Shown: positions 10,164-17,829, numbered from the stretch's first letter. The stretch is DNA of 64,000 bases from Euwallacea fornicatus (GCF_040115645.1 NW_027096017.1:620001-684000), one strand, 5' to 3'. Program-made: numbers and translations. Notes: generated by a model from the sequence alone, not told the origin.

Positions 10164-11964
10164 TTAAAAAATGAGAATCGTATCCGGAAAGATTCTGGAA
10201 AATTATCGGCACCACAAACTGCTTACGAAAATTTAAATTGCATACTGAATGAGCAAATCCTCTGAAAATACCCGTGAAATGATCATGATCTCGAATAATT
10301 TCATCTTTAGGGGAAAACGGTTTTTCACAAATGTGACACCTTTTAGCCATTGATAAATCAAGTTGGATGTTCATTGGAGTGTTTTTCTTTGTTTCATTAT
10401 AAATAAATTTCGACAGTTCAATCATTTCATTAACAAACCATTCAACACAGTTAGTACCTCGAAACATTTTGAACTGAGATAAAGAGTCATTATATGCACA
10501 TTTGATGAAATATCCTACACTAAAAGGAATGTGTCTTTGATATTTACCTAAATCATTCGAGAAAGAAACGTTTTCCAATTGACTTTCGAAATCAGCATAA
10601 ATAACAAATGGGGCTTTTTGTTGATAAACATGATTTTTAAACTCTATAAAGTCGTATTTGGGAAACGAAATATGACAGTCATTCAACTTAGTGCACAATA
10701 CTTCATGTGTTAATAATTTTTGATGGTTGGAAAAATAATTTAAACATCTATCACAAATAAATTTACGTTGTTTATGTTTGTTTAACTGACTGGATAATAA
10801 TCGTGATAAATCTTTAATCCAGCAATAGTGATAGATAATATTGGTATCTTCTTCTTCTACTACTGCATCTGTGGGAACCGGATTATAGTCATTTAATTTA
10901 GGATAATATTTGTTCTGAATTAAAAGCAAATTAATATGTTTGTTTAGTTTTTGAGGTGTTAATCTGACTGGAACTACTGCATAGAATGTTGTCGGTACCG
11001 TTGACATTTCTAAAGCGTAAACATTTACCGATATATCGTTTAATTTTTCAAATTTATATATTTTGTTTAAAGGCATAGGCATTTCTAAATTTGTGGTATT
11101 TAAAACAGTGCTGTAATGTGGATATGAAGTAATACGATTATTGTTATTTATAACAGGATAAATAGCACTAACAATCGACCAATAGAAACAGGCTTGATCG
11201 TCATTTTGAATATTAATGCAAGCCCGTTTCTTTGAAATTTCTTTAGGTAATTTGATAAAAGTTGAACCGCTACCCATTTCAAATTTATTAATATTAATTT
11301 CTAAATAATCGATTTTTTGTAAAGCAAAGCCTGAATCACGTTCCTGAAATTCTGACAGTTGGTTTAATACTTGATCTTGGATATTTTCGCGAAACCAGCC
11401 AAGTAAATTCGTTCCCACATCAATGATTGCATAGTTTGTATTAAAATAGAAAATGTTAATTATTTCCTTATCCCCAGATTTTTTAATAAACTCCCCACAA
11501 AATGTGGAAGCTACCTTAATAACTGGATTTTGTTTTAAAAACTCTTTTATCTTCGTTTCAAATAAAAGAGAAGAATCGTTTAAGAATTGATTTATATCCT
11601 TATGCGTCAAATTAATAATAACATTCGATGTTACATTTTGATTGAAACATGAAACCACGTTTTCCCACGAAATCCTACTTTCAACATTACTTGTTTCTCG
11701 ATTTAATCCCTCTATATTTTCTAGTTTTAGTCGAAGTAGTTTTTTAATTACATTTAATTGATGTAAATTTGTCTGCAATTTGCGGTGCATACGATATGGT
11801 AAACCACCTTTACCGATTAAATTATTACAAAGGATAATCAATTTTTGCACTCGGTTCAACCAAACAGTTAGGTTTCTCTTACATAATTTATTAATTTGGT
11901 GTCTAATTTTTTTAAAACCTGTAATAACATCTAAGGATTTTTTCAACAAGTTATCCGGATCCAT
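10147..11964 (-). CDS. POLB: Protein-primed family B DNA polymerase, N-terminal part (exonuclease domain), frameshifted
   Basis: The first 605 codons of the same polymerase. Residues 1-230 have no recognisable motif and might hold the priming function (inference). Around 245-270 is the ACINIQNDDQACFYW segment, which I recognise from Polinton polymerases but cannot assign. A CDRC...H...C zinc-finger-like patch spans 404-424. Exonuclease motif I is YADFE (456-460). CHIC...RDHDH...AHSVCNLN (543-578) is an HNH/zinc-like insert typical of this family. Exonuclease motif II is NLSGYD (591-596). The ORF then runs out of frame and stops at 10147. An extra base in the run at 10163-10171 explains it. 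The (CAG)6 upstream reads as Gln in this frame but lies between an in-frame TAG and the ATG at 11964, so it is leader. A recent inactivating mutation or an assembly error are both possible. Confidence 0.93.
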   Translation of the reverse strand: MDPDNLLKKSLDVITGFKKIRHQINKLCKRNLTVWLNRVQKLIILCNNLIGKGGLPYRMHRKLQTNLHQLNVIKKLLRLKLENIEGLNRETSNVESRISWENVVSCFNQNVTSNVIINLTHKDINQFLNDSSLLFETKIKEFLKQNPVIKVASTFCGEFIKKSGDKEIINIFYFNTNYAIIDVGTNLLGWFRENIQDQVLNQLSEFQERDSGFALQKIDYLEININKFEMGSGSTFIKLPKEISKKRACINIQNDDQACFYWSIVSAIYPVINNNNRITSYPHYSTVLNTTNLEMPMPLNKIYKFEKLNDISVNVYALEMSTVPTTFYAVVPVRLTPQKLNKHINLLLIQNKYYPKLNDYNPVPTDAVVEEEDTNIIYHYCWIKDLSRLLSSQLNKHKQRKFICDRCLNYFSNHQKLLTHEVLCTKLNDCHISFPKYDFIEFKNHVYQQKAPFVIYADFESQLENVSFSNDLGKYQRHIPFSVGYFIKCAYNDSLSQFKMFRGTNCVEWFVNEMIELSKFIYNETKKNTPMNIQLDLSMAKRCHICEKPFSPKDEIIRDHDHFTGIFRGFAHSVCNLNFRKQFVVPIIFQNLSGYDSHFLNQTFM

Positions 11965-11983
11965 GATACAATACCCTTTCTGT

Positions 11984-12001
11984 TGCTGCTGCTGCTGCTG
12001 C
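11984..12001. repeat. (TGC)6 microsatellite in the polymerase leader
   Basis: Six TGC units directly upstream of the polymerase ATG (20 bp away), CAG on the coding strand. Other trinucleotide runs occur at 17095, 21191, 21982 and 22745 in this element. Confidence 0.9.
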
Positions 12002-12011
12002 TACTAATTCT

Positions 12012-12317
12012 TCAAGCCAAACAGATTTCGAATAAAATCAGCGGATTCGGATGTCCTATGTCTTTTGTTCCCCTAAAGACAAGGGCGTATTTTCCTTCGA
12101 CAAAGTTATGCAGCTGCGGTTCAAACGTCTCAGTCACTCTTCGAGGGAGGAATACCACAGTGGTTTCCAAGTGTAATAAAATGTTTTTACCGTATTTGGT
12201 ATTCGAAAGTGTAGCTTTATAGATCAAATATTTTTCATTAATTGTTAAATCTTGTAGTTTAACCAGTGCTTTATCATTCTTTACAAGACACACTTGGTTT
12301 AGTTTTTCCAAATCCAT
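12012..12317 (-). CDS. Small conserved Polinton protein, OB-fold-like (101 aa)
   Basis: The 101-residue ORF starts at an ATG (12317) and lies 47 bp upstream of the polymerase start, in the same orientation. It has the look of a small all-beta protein: NTKYGKNILLHLE (39-51) followed by VVFLPRR (54-60) and LVFRGTKDIG (79-88). This TKYG...LE...FLPxR...GTK pattern is one I associate with small ORFs in insect genomes and Polinton-type elements. The alternating hydrophobic strands would suit an OB-fold single-stranded-DNA-binding protein assisting the neighbouring polymerase. That role is inference; no catalytic motif is visible. Confidence 0.7.
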   Translation of the reverse strand: MDLEKLNQVCLVKNDKALVKLQDLTINEKYLIYKATLSNTKYGKNILLHLETTVVFLPRRVTETFEPQLHNFVEGKYALVFRGTKDIGHPNPLILFEICLA

Positions 12318-12366
12318 TCTGTTTTAAAATTTAAAGACTTTAGTCATTTACAGTTAAAAAAACTTT

Positions 12367-12515
12367 CACTTACGTTAAACACTGCAAAATCAAACACCGT
12401 AAAAACTTTCAAGTTTGACTGTCTGCAACAATCTCCTTTACTTCCACTCACATTAACCACTGTAAATTCAAACACTATGAACCTTTAAGTTTGACTATCT
12501 GCAATAATCTACTTT
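12367..12515. repeat. Diverged 78-bp tandem duplication
   Basis: Copy 1 starts CACTTACGTTAAACACTG at 12367 and copy 2 starts CACTCACATTAACCACTG at 12445. Both continue through AATTCAAACAC or AAATCAAACAC, TTTGACT and TCTGCAA(C/T)AATCT. Many substitutions show the duplication is old relative to the TIR divergence. Confidence 0.8.
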
Positions 12516-12535
12516 GCGATATTCCCAGATGGAAT

Positions 12536-12910
12536 TATTTATACCTCTGCGGATGCAATCTTCCTTTAAATTAAAAGTATTGATATATTTCATCGGGAAA
12601 AATAAACTGGTTTCATGTTGCAAATATAAATCATTTTCATGGGATTATGTAAATTAGTCTTTAATACTAGGAAATATAGAACTTAAATTCTCTTAAATTA
12701 TTCCCCGGATAGAAGTACTGACTCCTGTATATGGACTAATTGCATCATTCTCGGATTGTATTTTTATTTACACCTCTTTGCAGATGCTGTCTTCCTTTAA
12801 ATAGAAAGTATTGGTATATTTTATGTTACAAATATAAATAATTTTCATGGGATTATGTCAATTAGTCTTTAATGAAAGGAAATATAAATCTTACATTCTA
12901 TTGAATCATT
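12536..12910. repeat. Diverged duplication, about 231 bp apart
   Basis: Shared anchors are CTTCCTTTAAAT (12560 and 12791), AAAGTATTG(A/G)TATATTT, CAAATATAAAT and TTTTCATGGGATTATGT followed by TTAGTCTTTAAT. The second copy lacks about 20 bp present in the first after TATATTT. Function unknown. Confidence 0.8.
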
Positions 12911-12966
12911 TTGAACTGGAAATATTAATTTTTATAGTTAATTTTAATATCCCCGCTAATCGAAAC

Positions 12967-13266
12967 TTAAACGTAACAACGTAAAGTCTGCAAACAATAT
13001 GGACACATCTTTTGCGATGACGGTGGACCATCTATATGAACGTGAACTTCAGGTCGATTGTAGTGAACGAAACATGGCAGCCTTATTTGTAGCTCATAAT
13101 TGCTAGTATATTCATAGGGTAACTTACTCCAAATATTTAGAAGATCTATGCAGTCTACTTGTTTCAAAAAATACTCGAGCGGAAGACATTTTAATTCTTC
13201 ACTTTTCAATTGTTTAATATCTTTGCTTCCAATTAAAAAGTCAACCAAGTTTTGTGTTGTGTTCAT
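12967..13266 (-). CDS. Small Cys/His-rich protein (99 aa), uncharacterised
   Basis: From the ATG at 13266 the frame gives 99 residues. The C-terminal third carries a possible zinc site: C65, H68, H75/H77 and CPYC (88-91). The first half is helical and Leu-rich. The frame is open further upstream to an ATG at 13332, but a TATATAT box at 13351-13357 would place the transcription start near 13324, downstream of that ATG, which favours 13266. I do not recognise a family; position among replication-side genes suggests an accessory or regulatory role (inference). Confidence 0.6.
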   Translation of the reverse strand: MNTTQNLVDFLIGSKDIKQLKSEELKCLPLEYFLKQVDCIDLLNIWSKLPYEYTSNYELQIRLPCFVHYNRPEVHVHIDGPPSSQKMCPYCLQTLRCYV

Positions 13267-13321
13267 CTTAGTCGTGTAACATAAATATACTGAGGTAGTT
13301 AGAAAATTGTTAATATTTAAA

Positions 13322-13357
13322 TATGAGAGCATATTGGGGAGGGGCAAACGATATATA
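13322..13357 (-). promoter_or_regulatory. Candidate core promoter of the 99-aa gene
   Basis: On the minus strand TATATAT (13357-13351) is followed 33 nt later by TCATAT (13326-13321), close to the arthropod initiator TCAKTY at the expected distance. It predicts a leader of about 58 nt to the ATG at 13266. Confidence 0.35.
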
Positions 13358-13387
13358 GTAAAAAAGCTTTATATTTTCTACAAAAAT

Positions 13388-13393
13388 TTTATT
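13388..13393 (-). terminator. Poly(A) signal overlapping the stop of the 242-aa gene
   Basis: AATAAA on the minus strand overlaps the TAA stop codon of the gene at 13389-14117. Confidence 0.4.
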
Positions 13394-14117
13394 CTCTATT
13401 TAAATCCTGCACAACTTTGACATAATAATAATATAGGTATTCCTTAAGGGCACTACTTAGTAGCATATTTCCCATACATTTATCGCAAATTAAGTTATAC
13501 AATTCTAATAGTGGTTTTCTATTAACATTGTTTGCGATGCACCAAGGTTTAAGTACATTTATTATATTGTAATAAAAAGTACAAAAATGCAGATCATTCA
13601 ATATGACCAACCGTTGGCGAATAAGGTGAAAATCAATGTGAAAAATTTGATGTACATCTTTTTCTGTTAAATAGAAACTTACACAATATTTAGATATTTT
13701 CAATACTTTTCCAAAATCACCATCAGTATTGGTAAATCCAATCATTTGATTCACTTCGATAAAATCACCACATGGAAAGGTTACCACGTCACCCGAAACC
13801 GTAGGGTCATTGAAAAAATCACACATCTTTTCGTGCAGAACATTTAAAAATGTGATCCATTCAAATTCACTGAATGATATTTTACCAATTTTTGTCGTTT
13901 CAGATAATGTAATAACCGAACTGAATGTTCGCGCCGGACTTAAACCACATTCGATTCGATATGAATCCGTATAATATGATGCATTTAGTAGATGGAAGGA
14001 TTCTTTTCTAGCGGCATCTTCAAACTTTTGTATACATTCTTCGAGTTGACGATCGTAACGAATCGGGGATGAAGAAGTTGCACAGTCGTAATCATCATCA
14101 CTTTTATGAGAAATCAT
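13389..14117 (-). CDS. Uncharacterised Polinton protein (242 aa)
   Basis: Complete ORF with ATG at 14117 and a stop inside an AATAAA signal. The N-terminus is acidic and Ser-rich (SDDDYDCATSSSP, residues 6-18). Around 80-105, KIGKISFSEFEWITFL gives a short strand-turn-Trp pattern that weakly recalls the PC4/Sub1 single-strand-binding core; I would not rely on it. The rest is mixed alpha/beta, with a Cys pair CDKC near 214-217 and a Tyr-rich C-terminus. No signal peptide or membrane helix. It lies between the Cys/His protein and, divergently, the GADD34-like ORF. Function unknown. Confidence 0.65.
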   Translation of the reverse strand: MISHKSDDDYDCATSSSPIRYDRQLEECIQKFEDAARKESFHLLNASYYTDSYRIECGLSPARTFSSVITLSETTKIGKISFSEFEWITFLNVLHEKMCDFFNDPTVSGDVVTFPCGDFIEVNQMIGFTNTDGDFGKVLKISKYCVSFYLTEKDVHQIFHIDFHLIRQRLVILNDLHFCTFYYNIINVLKPWCIANNVNRKPLLELYNLICDKCMGNMLLSSALKEYLYYYYVKVVQDLNRE

Positions 14118-14267
14118 TTTGTCACTATAACACTACGTTAATATTTAAGACGCACATGTTCTTCTCTTTAACTATTGAACGCTTATGAAATTATTTCAGT
14201 TTATGTCGTTAAGTGTCCCCCATTCCCACTGTTTCAACTTGTTCTAACTTGTCTACAGACAAATTCG

Positions 14268-14274
14268 TATAAGG
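14268..14274 (+). promoter_or_regulatory. TATA-like box upstream of the GADD34-like ORF
   Basis: TATAAGG, 43 nt upstream of the ATG at 14311, with a TCAT initiator-like element at 14301, 33 nt from the first T. The leader would be very short. The 14118-14310 interval is a divergent intergenic region shared with the 242-aa gene. Confidence 0.35.
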
Positions 14275-14310
14275 TTATTAACCCCGTAATTTTCTTTTTA
14301 TCATAACACA

Positions 14311-14532
14311 ATGAAAAAAGTGTCTTTTTGCGAGAAGAACAAAGTCTTCAAACTGGTTGTATGGAGTTTTGCTTACAGGGAGGCTAGAAAAAGTGATTAT
14401 CTAGCTGTGCATATTAACAGAATCCACTTTCAAAGAAGAATTCAGTTGTGTGAAGAAAAAATGGTCCATATATTTTCAAATATACATAGAACGAAAATTT
14501 ATAACGAAAGATTTAATGTTATCGGAGGTTAA
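14311..14532 (+). CDS. GADD34/PPP1R15-like protein phosphatase 1 regulator (73 aa)
   Basis: Short basic ORF, the only plus-strand gene in the left half. Residues 3-6 are KVSF, a PP1-docking RVxF motif. It is followed by EK (8-9), a hydrophobic LVVW (15-18), AR (25-26) and NRIHFQRRI (36-44). This spacing, docking motif then VW, AR and RxxFxRRI, is that of the C-terminal domain of cellular PPP1R15 (GADD34/CReP) and of the short viral proteins related to it (asfarvirus DP71L, herpesvirus ICP34.5), which bring PP1 to phosphorylated eIF2-alpha and keep translation on. The length is like the shortest viral forms. Support for a real gene: A at -3, a TATA-like box at 14268 and AATAAA 12 nt after the stop. 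It converges on the integrase gene (24 bp between stops). Function is inferred from motifs alone; an unrelated basic peptide with a chance RVxF remains possible. Confidence 0.7.
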   Translation: MKKVSFCEKNKVFKLVVWSFAYREARKSDYLAVHINRIHFQRRIQLCEEKMVHIFSNIHRTKIYNERFNVIGG

Positions 14533-14543
14533 AAATTCTAGTA

Positions 14544-14549
14544 AATAAA
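14544..14549 (+). terminator. Poly(A) signal of the GADD34-like ORF
   Basis: AATAAA 12 nt after the TAA stop, in the short convergent gap before the integrase stop codon. Confidence 0.5.
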
Positions 14550-14556
14550 AAAAATG

Positions 14557-15492
14557 TTACAGAATATCCTTTTTCAAAATCCAAGAATTATTTGAGTTAC
14601 TAAAACCGAGCCATTTAACATAAACCTTATCTCCTTTTTGTTTTAAAATCTTTTCAACCAAGTAAACGTCAGGATATTTAACTTTCTGCAGTTCCTCTTC
14701 ATAGAATCCTCCCTGAACGTATTCATTGTTGTAATCTTTCAATAAGTACGTGGTGGGATTAGTCAACTGGATCTTTTCTATTTGGAATATTTCAGTCGAC
14801 CAATTCGGAGTGTAACCTTTATCGAAAGCTTCTCTCTGTTTGGAAATCCTCACAAAATCGTGCACTTTCAGTTTTGGCTTTTTGGGATCCACCGTTTTTA
14901 GATGAGAGTAGGAATTTGATAAAATTTCCTCGGCATTCTTATTATCGACACTGTTAGGCTTGTAGCCAGTAGTTCGGTGAACAGTATTATTATATTTTTG
15001 TACAATTTTTTCTAAAATATCAAGCCATTTATAATTTCCTTGAATTGTGAATTGTCGCCATATCATATTCTTCAATGTACGATTTACTCTTTCAACGATG
15101 CTTGCTTTTAAGTTAGAAAATGTACTGTAATGATTAATTTCATATTTTTTCACAAGTTCGGTGAAATCCCTGTTGTAGAATTCGGTACCAAGATCTGTAT
15201 GCAAATTTTTCGGAGGATTTTTGGATCTTCTTAGAATTGCTGCAAATGCTAACGTAACATCTTTACTTTTTTTACTTTTTAAAGGCATTACCCAAACATA
15301 TTTTGAAAAAGCGTTTATAACTACCAGGATATAGCGAAATCCGCTATTTGATTTGACATACGGCTGCATTTCCACGAGATCCGCTTGCCACAAGTCGTGC
15401 AACCCTTTAATAATTACCCTTCGCCTTTTATAATTTTTCCTAGCAGGTTTATGTAACTCGTGAGCCACAGTTTCTTTTGATGTGAGTACCAT
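14557..15492 (-). CDS. INT: Polinton integrase (rve-type DDE) with C-terminal chromodomain
   Basis: Retroviral-type integrase that inserts the element and makes the 6-bp target duplication. Catalytic residues are D38 in WQADL, D100 in HTDLGTEF and E134 in SIVERVNRTL (33 residues between the last two). The core spans about 30-185. A short beta domain follows (about 205-265), then a chromodomain at 277-311 (YLVEKILKQ...YVKWLGF...SWI), whose aromatic residues could form the methyl-lysine cage. No intact N-terminal HHCC zinc module is visible, only HELHKPARKN at 11-20. ATG at 15492, 18 bp after the coiled-coil gene on the same strand, so probably co-transcribed. The chromodomain fits insertion into heterochromatic satellite. 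Confidence 0.95.
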   Translation of the reverse strand: MVLTSKETVAHELHKPARKNYKRRRVIIKGLHDLWQADLVEMQPYVKSNSGFRYILVVINAFSKYVWVMPLKSKKSKDVTLAFAAILRRSKNPPKNLHTDLGTEFYNRDFTELVKKYEINHYSTFSNLKASIVERVNRTLKNMIWRQFTIQGNYKWLDILEKIVQKYNNTVHRTTGYKPNSVDNKNAEEILSNSYSHLKTVDPKKPKLKVHDFVRISKQREAFDKGYTPNWSTEIFQIEKIQLTNPTTYLLKDYNNEYVQGGFYEEELQKVKYPDVYLVEKILKQKGDKVYVKWLGFSNSNNSWILKKDIL

Positions 15493-15510
15493 AACTAAGC
15501 TAACACTAAC

Positions 15511-15792
15511 TTATCGCTTTTTAATAGCACTTTTTATTTCGGAAACAACAGCTTCAAGTTGCAGAAGCCTGTTACGTAACGCGAAAGTGTTAAATCTTGA
15601 CACTTCATCGACTTTGTTCAAAAATCCATCCACTTCGTTCACCTTATCTTTTAGTTCTGCAAGTTCCTTTGTGGATATGGTTATTTTTTCCGTGAGCTGT
15701 TGATTTTTATCATCCATATTTTTTATTGTATCATTTAACTCATTTTTTAGTAAAAGTATTTCGTTTATCATCTTTTCTTCAATTTTTTTCAT
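15511..15792 (-). CDS. Coiled-coil protein (93 aa)
   Basis: From the first ATG (15792) the ORF gives 93 residues. The frame extends six codons upstream only through a TTG. Nearly the whole chain is a predicted coiled coil with Leu/Ile heptads and many Lys and Glu (for example LKNELNDTIKNMDDKNQQL). No Pro or Gly breaks until a single Gly in the middle. It lies directly upstream of the integrase in the same direction. Could be a small structural (spike or scaffold) protein or a partner of a neighbour; not recognised. Confidence 0.6.
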   Translation of the reverse strand: MKKIEEKMINEILLLKNELNDTIKNMDDKNQQLTEKITISTKELAELKDKVNEVDGFLNKVDEVSRFNTFALRNRLLQLEAVVSEIKSAIKKR

Positions 15793-15942
15793 ATTAAAAC
15801 CAATGTCCAATTTGTTAATAGACTTGTTACTTTTAACAAAGTGTTTTTCGAAATGTTCGGCGACTGTTTTTTTTTAAATGTGTCGACCAAACTTATCGAC
15901 AGTCATCTTGAAAATAAAATGCAAATAAAAAAAGGTACTTTT

Positions 15943-17091
15943 TTATACAATAACATCTGCTTCCTTAAGTTCTTCTATAATAGAAATGATTTCGTTATTA
16001 TGACCTGTATGACCTGCTGTCGTAGAAGCCATAAGTAAACGAAGCCTGTCAACGAGTTCATTCAAATCATTCCAATATACATAATCCGTTTGTGATTTGT
16101 GATTTTTTAAAATTAATCCCGATCCCTTTTTATTTCGGGGCCTAACGAGCGGAAGGGTAGGTCTACTGAAACTCGTTTGGGAAGATTGTATACTTCTAGT
16201 TTTCGTGATACCTTTTTCCTGCAAGTATGGTGCTATTATTGTAATGTATTTGGTTGATTTAGTACCTTGAACTTGATCATTGGGATCATGATTCCTTCTA
16301 TAAGCGTTAGTCCTTTTCAATATATCCATATAATTATCCAAATCCTCCTTTTTGTAGCCGAGCGGATTTATTTTAAACAATAGTTCATATAATCCGACTG
16401 TTCCAGGATATGTTATTCCTGCAACTTTTACATCTTTGCCGATAAGTTCGACAGGTTTTTGAGTTAAGCCTAAAAATAACTTGTCTGTTTCAATGTCGTG
16501 AATTATACCAAATTGATGATCGAAAGTATGTTTTTTGTCTTTTATATTATCGTCAATATAAGTTCTTGGTAGTTCGTGGTAGGTTTCTAGCCACTCTTCG
16601 TAAGCAGGAGTACTAACTATTGGTTGTATTGACAGCTTTGATTGTTCTAAAATATCCGATAAATTCAATGATTTCTCGTTAGACTCTTCTTGAAATGGTG
16701 TAGTTTCACCAATCTCCACTGAACGTAAAAAAGAAGGAAATTGACTTTTTGACGTTAAGCTTTCATCAAAGAAGGAGGGCATCTTTAAAGGTAAAAGTGG
16801 AGTTTTCCCAGTTTTCAATTTTTTTTCTTTCCTTGGGGTTGAAGTTGCAGATGCTGCATTTTCGATATTAAAAGATCTTTCTTCTTCCTTTTTTCCTTCG
16901 GTTATTATATCCAGTGGTTCACTCTTACCATGAACAGCTGAAATTAATTGTTCTAAAGGTTGTGTTAGTGGTTTGTAGGTTTGCTCTAGTCTAGCTTGCG
17001 TCTCAAATTCTGCATTTTTTAGACTCTGATATTTTTCTCTCACTGCTTTTCTCGATTTAACCAGCTCTCTTTTTAAACGTTCGTCATCCAT
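15943..17091 (-). CDS. Polinton structural/accessory protein, DUF8207-like (382 aa)
   Basis: Residues 1-50 form a charged helix or coiled coil. 55-165 is Ser/Glu/Pro-rich and probably disordered. 170-290 holds the conserved core with YPGTVGLYELLFKINP (228-243) and DILKRTNAYRRNHDP (256-270). The C-terminus has YVYWNDLNELVDRLRLL (337-353) and a long helix. This GTxGLxELxF...ILxxTNAYR and YxYWxxxxELVxRLxLL pattern is one I recognise from many arthropod proteins of the DUF8207 type linked to Polintons; the role is unknown. A KKGSGLILK segment (321-329) resembles the Gly-rich sites used by adenain-like proteases. The ATG at 17091 directly follows a (TCC)6 run. Confidence 0.8.
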   Translation of the reverse strand: MDDERLKRELVKSRKAVREKYQSLKNAEFETQARLEQTYKPLTQPLEQLISAVHGKSEPLDIITEGKKEEERSFNIENAASATSTPRKEKKLKTGKTPLLPLKMPSFFDESLTSKSQFPSFLRSVEIGETTPFQEESNEKSLNLSDILEQSKLSIQPIVSTPAYEEWLETYHELPRTYIDDNIKDKKHTFDHQFGIIHDIETDKLFLGLTQKPVELIGKDVKVAGITYPGTVGLYELLFKINPLGYKKEDLDNYMDILKRTNAYRRNHDPNDQVQGTKSTKYITIIAPYLQEKGITKTRSIQSSQTSFSRPTLPLVRPRNKKGSGLILKNHKSQTDYVYWNDLNELVDRLRLLMASTTAGHTGHNNEIISIIEELKEADVIV

Positions 17092-17094
17092 GTT

Positions 17095-17114
17095 GGAGGA
17101 GGAGGAGGAGGAGG
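17095..17114. repeat. (GGA)6 microsatellite at a start codon
   Basis: Six GGA units plus GG, three bases upstream of the ATG of the DUF8207-like gene; CCT/TCC on its coding strand, so a pyrimidine-rich leader. Confidence 0.9.
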
Positions 17115-17145
17115 TAAAGTGAAGTTACTTTGAAAACCGTTCCTT

Positions 17146-17829
17146 TTATAGGTAAATAAATGTATCAAATCCCTTTCGGTATCTACCGCACTTTAAATTT
17201 GAATCTTTATCCACTACTAAAAATTCGTACAGTTCTTTCCAACAGAGCGAACACAAGTCTTTAAACTGATTAAATGACATATCGACATTAATATGATCTT
17301 GATAAATATGTTTCAAATTTGTGACATCTTGTTGAAATATGATAAGTAGGTTCGCATTGTCTCGTATTAATTGTTTAGGTATAGAAGAATATGTTTGACA
17401 CAAATAAAAACAATCAGTGTTTTTATGCCGTCCAAAGCAAAAATAATCCTTAACAATATTCTGATCACAACAAACGATATCATCGAAAATAATCAATGAA
17501 TTAGATTCAATTTCTCTTGGATCGATAATATTTTCGGCATTATCTGACTCGTAGAAACCGATTTGTTTAAGAGGTTGCATAAGTGTTCTCAAATATTCAT
17601 ATTTTGGCTGATACAACGACTTGGAATAAATATACAAATTTTTAAAACGCAATCCATTGCGATCTTCAATTAAAGATATCATCACATTAGTTTTTCCACA
17701 TCCTGATGGGCCAATAACTAAACCCCTTTTACTACTTCCCTGAAATAAGTCACCATGTTTCCTGAAAGTGTTTTTTGTAAATTCGTAATCTTTAATGGTT
17801 ATCGAATGTAACTGTTTTTCAAGACGCAT
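17146..17829 (-). CDS. ATP: A32-like (FtsK/HerA superfamily) DNA-packaging ATPase
   Basis: ATPase that in double-jelly-roll viruses pumps DNA into the preformed capsid. Walker A is GPSGCGKT (40-47), Walker B is LIIFDD (112-117), and the sensor-like CQTYSSIP is at 144-151. Length (227 aa) is typical of the Polinton ATPase. ATG at 17829. It is the first gene of the leftward half and is divergent from the virion gene at 17892 across 62 bp. Confidence 0.95.
   Translation of the reverse strand: MRLEKQLHSITIKDYEFTKNTFRKHGDLFQGSSKRGLVIGPSGCGKTNVMISLIEDRNGLRFKNLYIYSKSLYQPKYEYLRTLMQPLKQIGFYESDNAENIIDPREIESNSLIIFDDIVCCDQNIVKDYFCFGRHKNTDCFYLCQTYSSIPKQLIRDNANLLIIFQQDVTNLKHIYQDHINVDMSFNQFKDLCSLCWKELYEFLVVDKDSNLKCGRYRKGFDTFIYL

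Larger units (their letters stand above)
12318..12966. other. AT-rich gene-free spacer with two internal duplications
   Basis: No ORF of note on either strand. It contains a 78-bp tandem pair (12367-12515) and a second, more diverged pair about 231 bp apart (12536-12910). It separates the small OB-like gene from the next leftward gene, so it should include the promoter of the former and the 3' end of the latter; I cannot place either precisely. Confidence 0.7.

Noticed and set aside
10163..10172. T TTT TTA heptamer at the polymerase frame break as a programmed -1 frameshift site
   Set aside because: The heptamer is in the right register for -1 slippage, but the downstream polymerase frame is +1 relative to the upstream one and the -1 frame stops soon after. 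A mutation or sequencing error in the run is simpler.
11984..12001. Polyglutamine N-terminus for the polymerase from the CAG run
   Set aside because: The run is in frame with the polymerase ATG, but an in-frame TAG precedes it and no ATG lies in between.
13333..13347. TTG start of the 126-codon version of the Cys/His protein
   Set aside because: TTG is not a credible eukaryotic start here, and the TATA box at 13351-13357 lies too close; the ATG at 13266 fits better.
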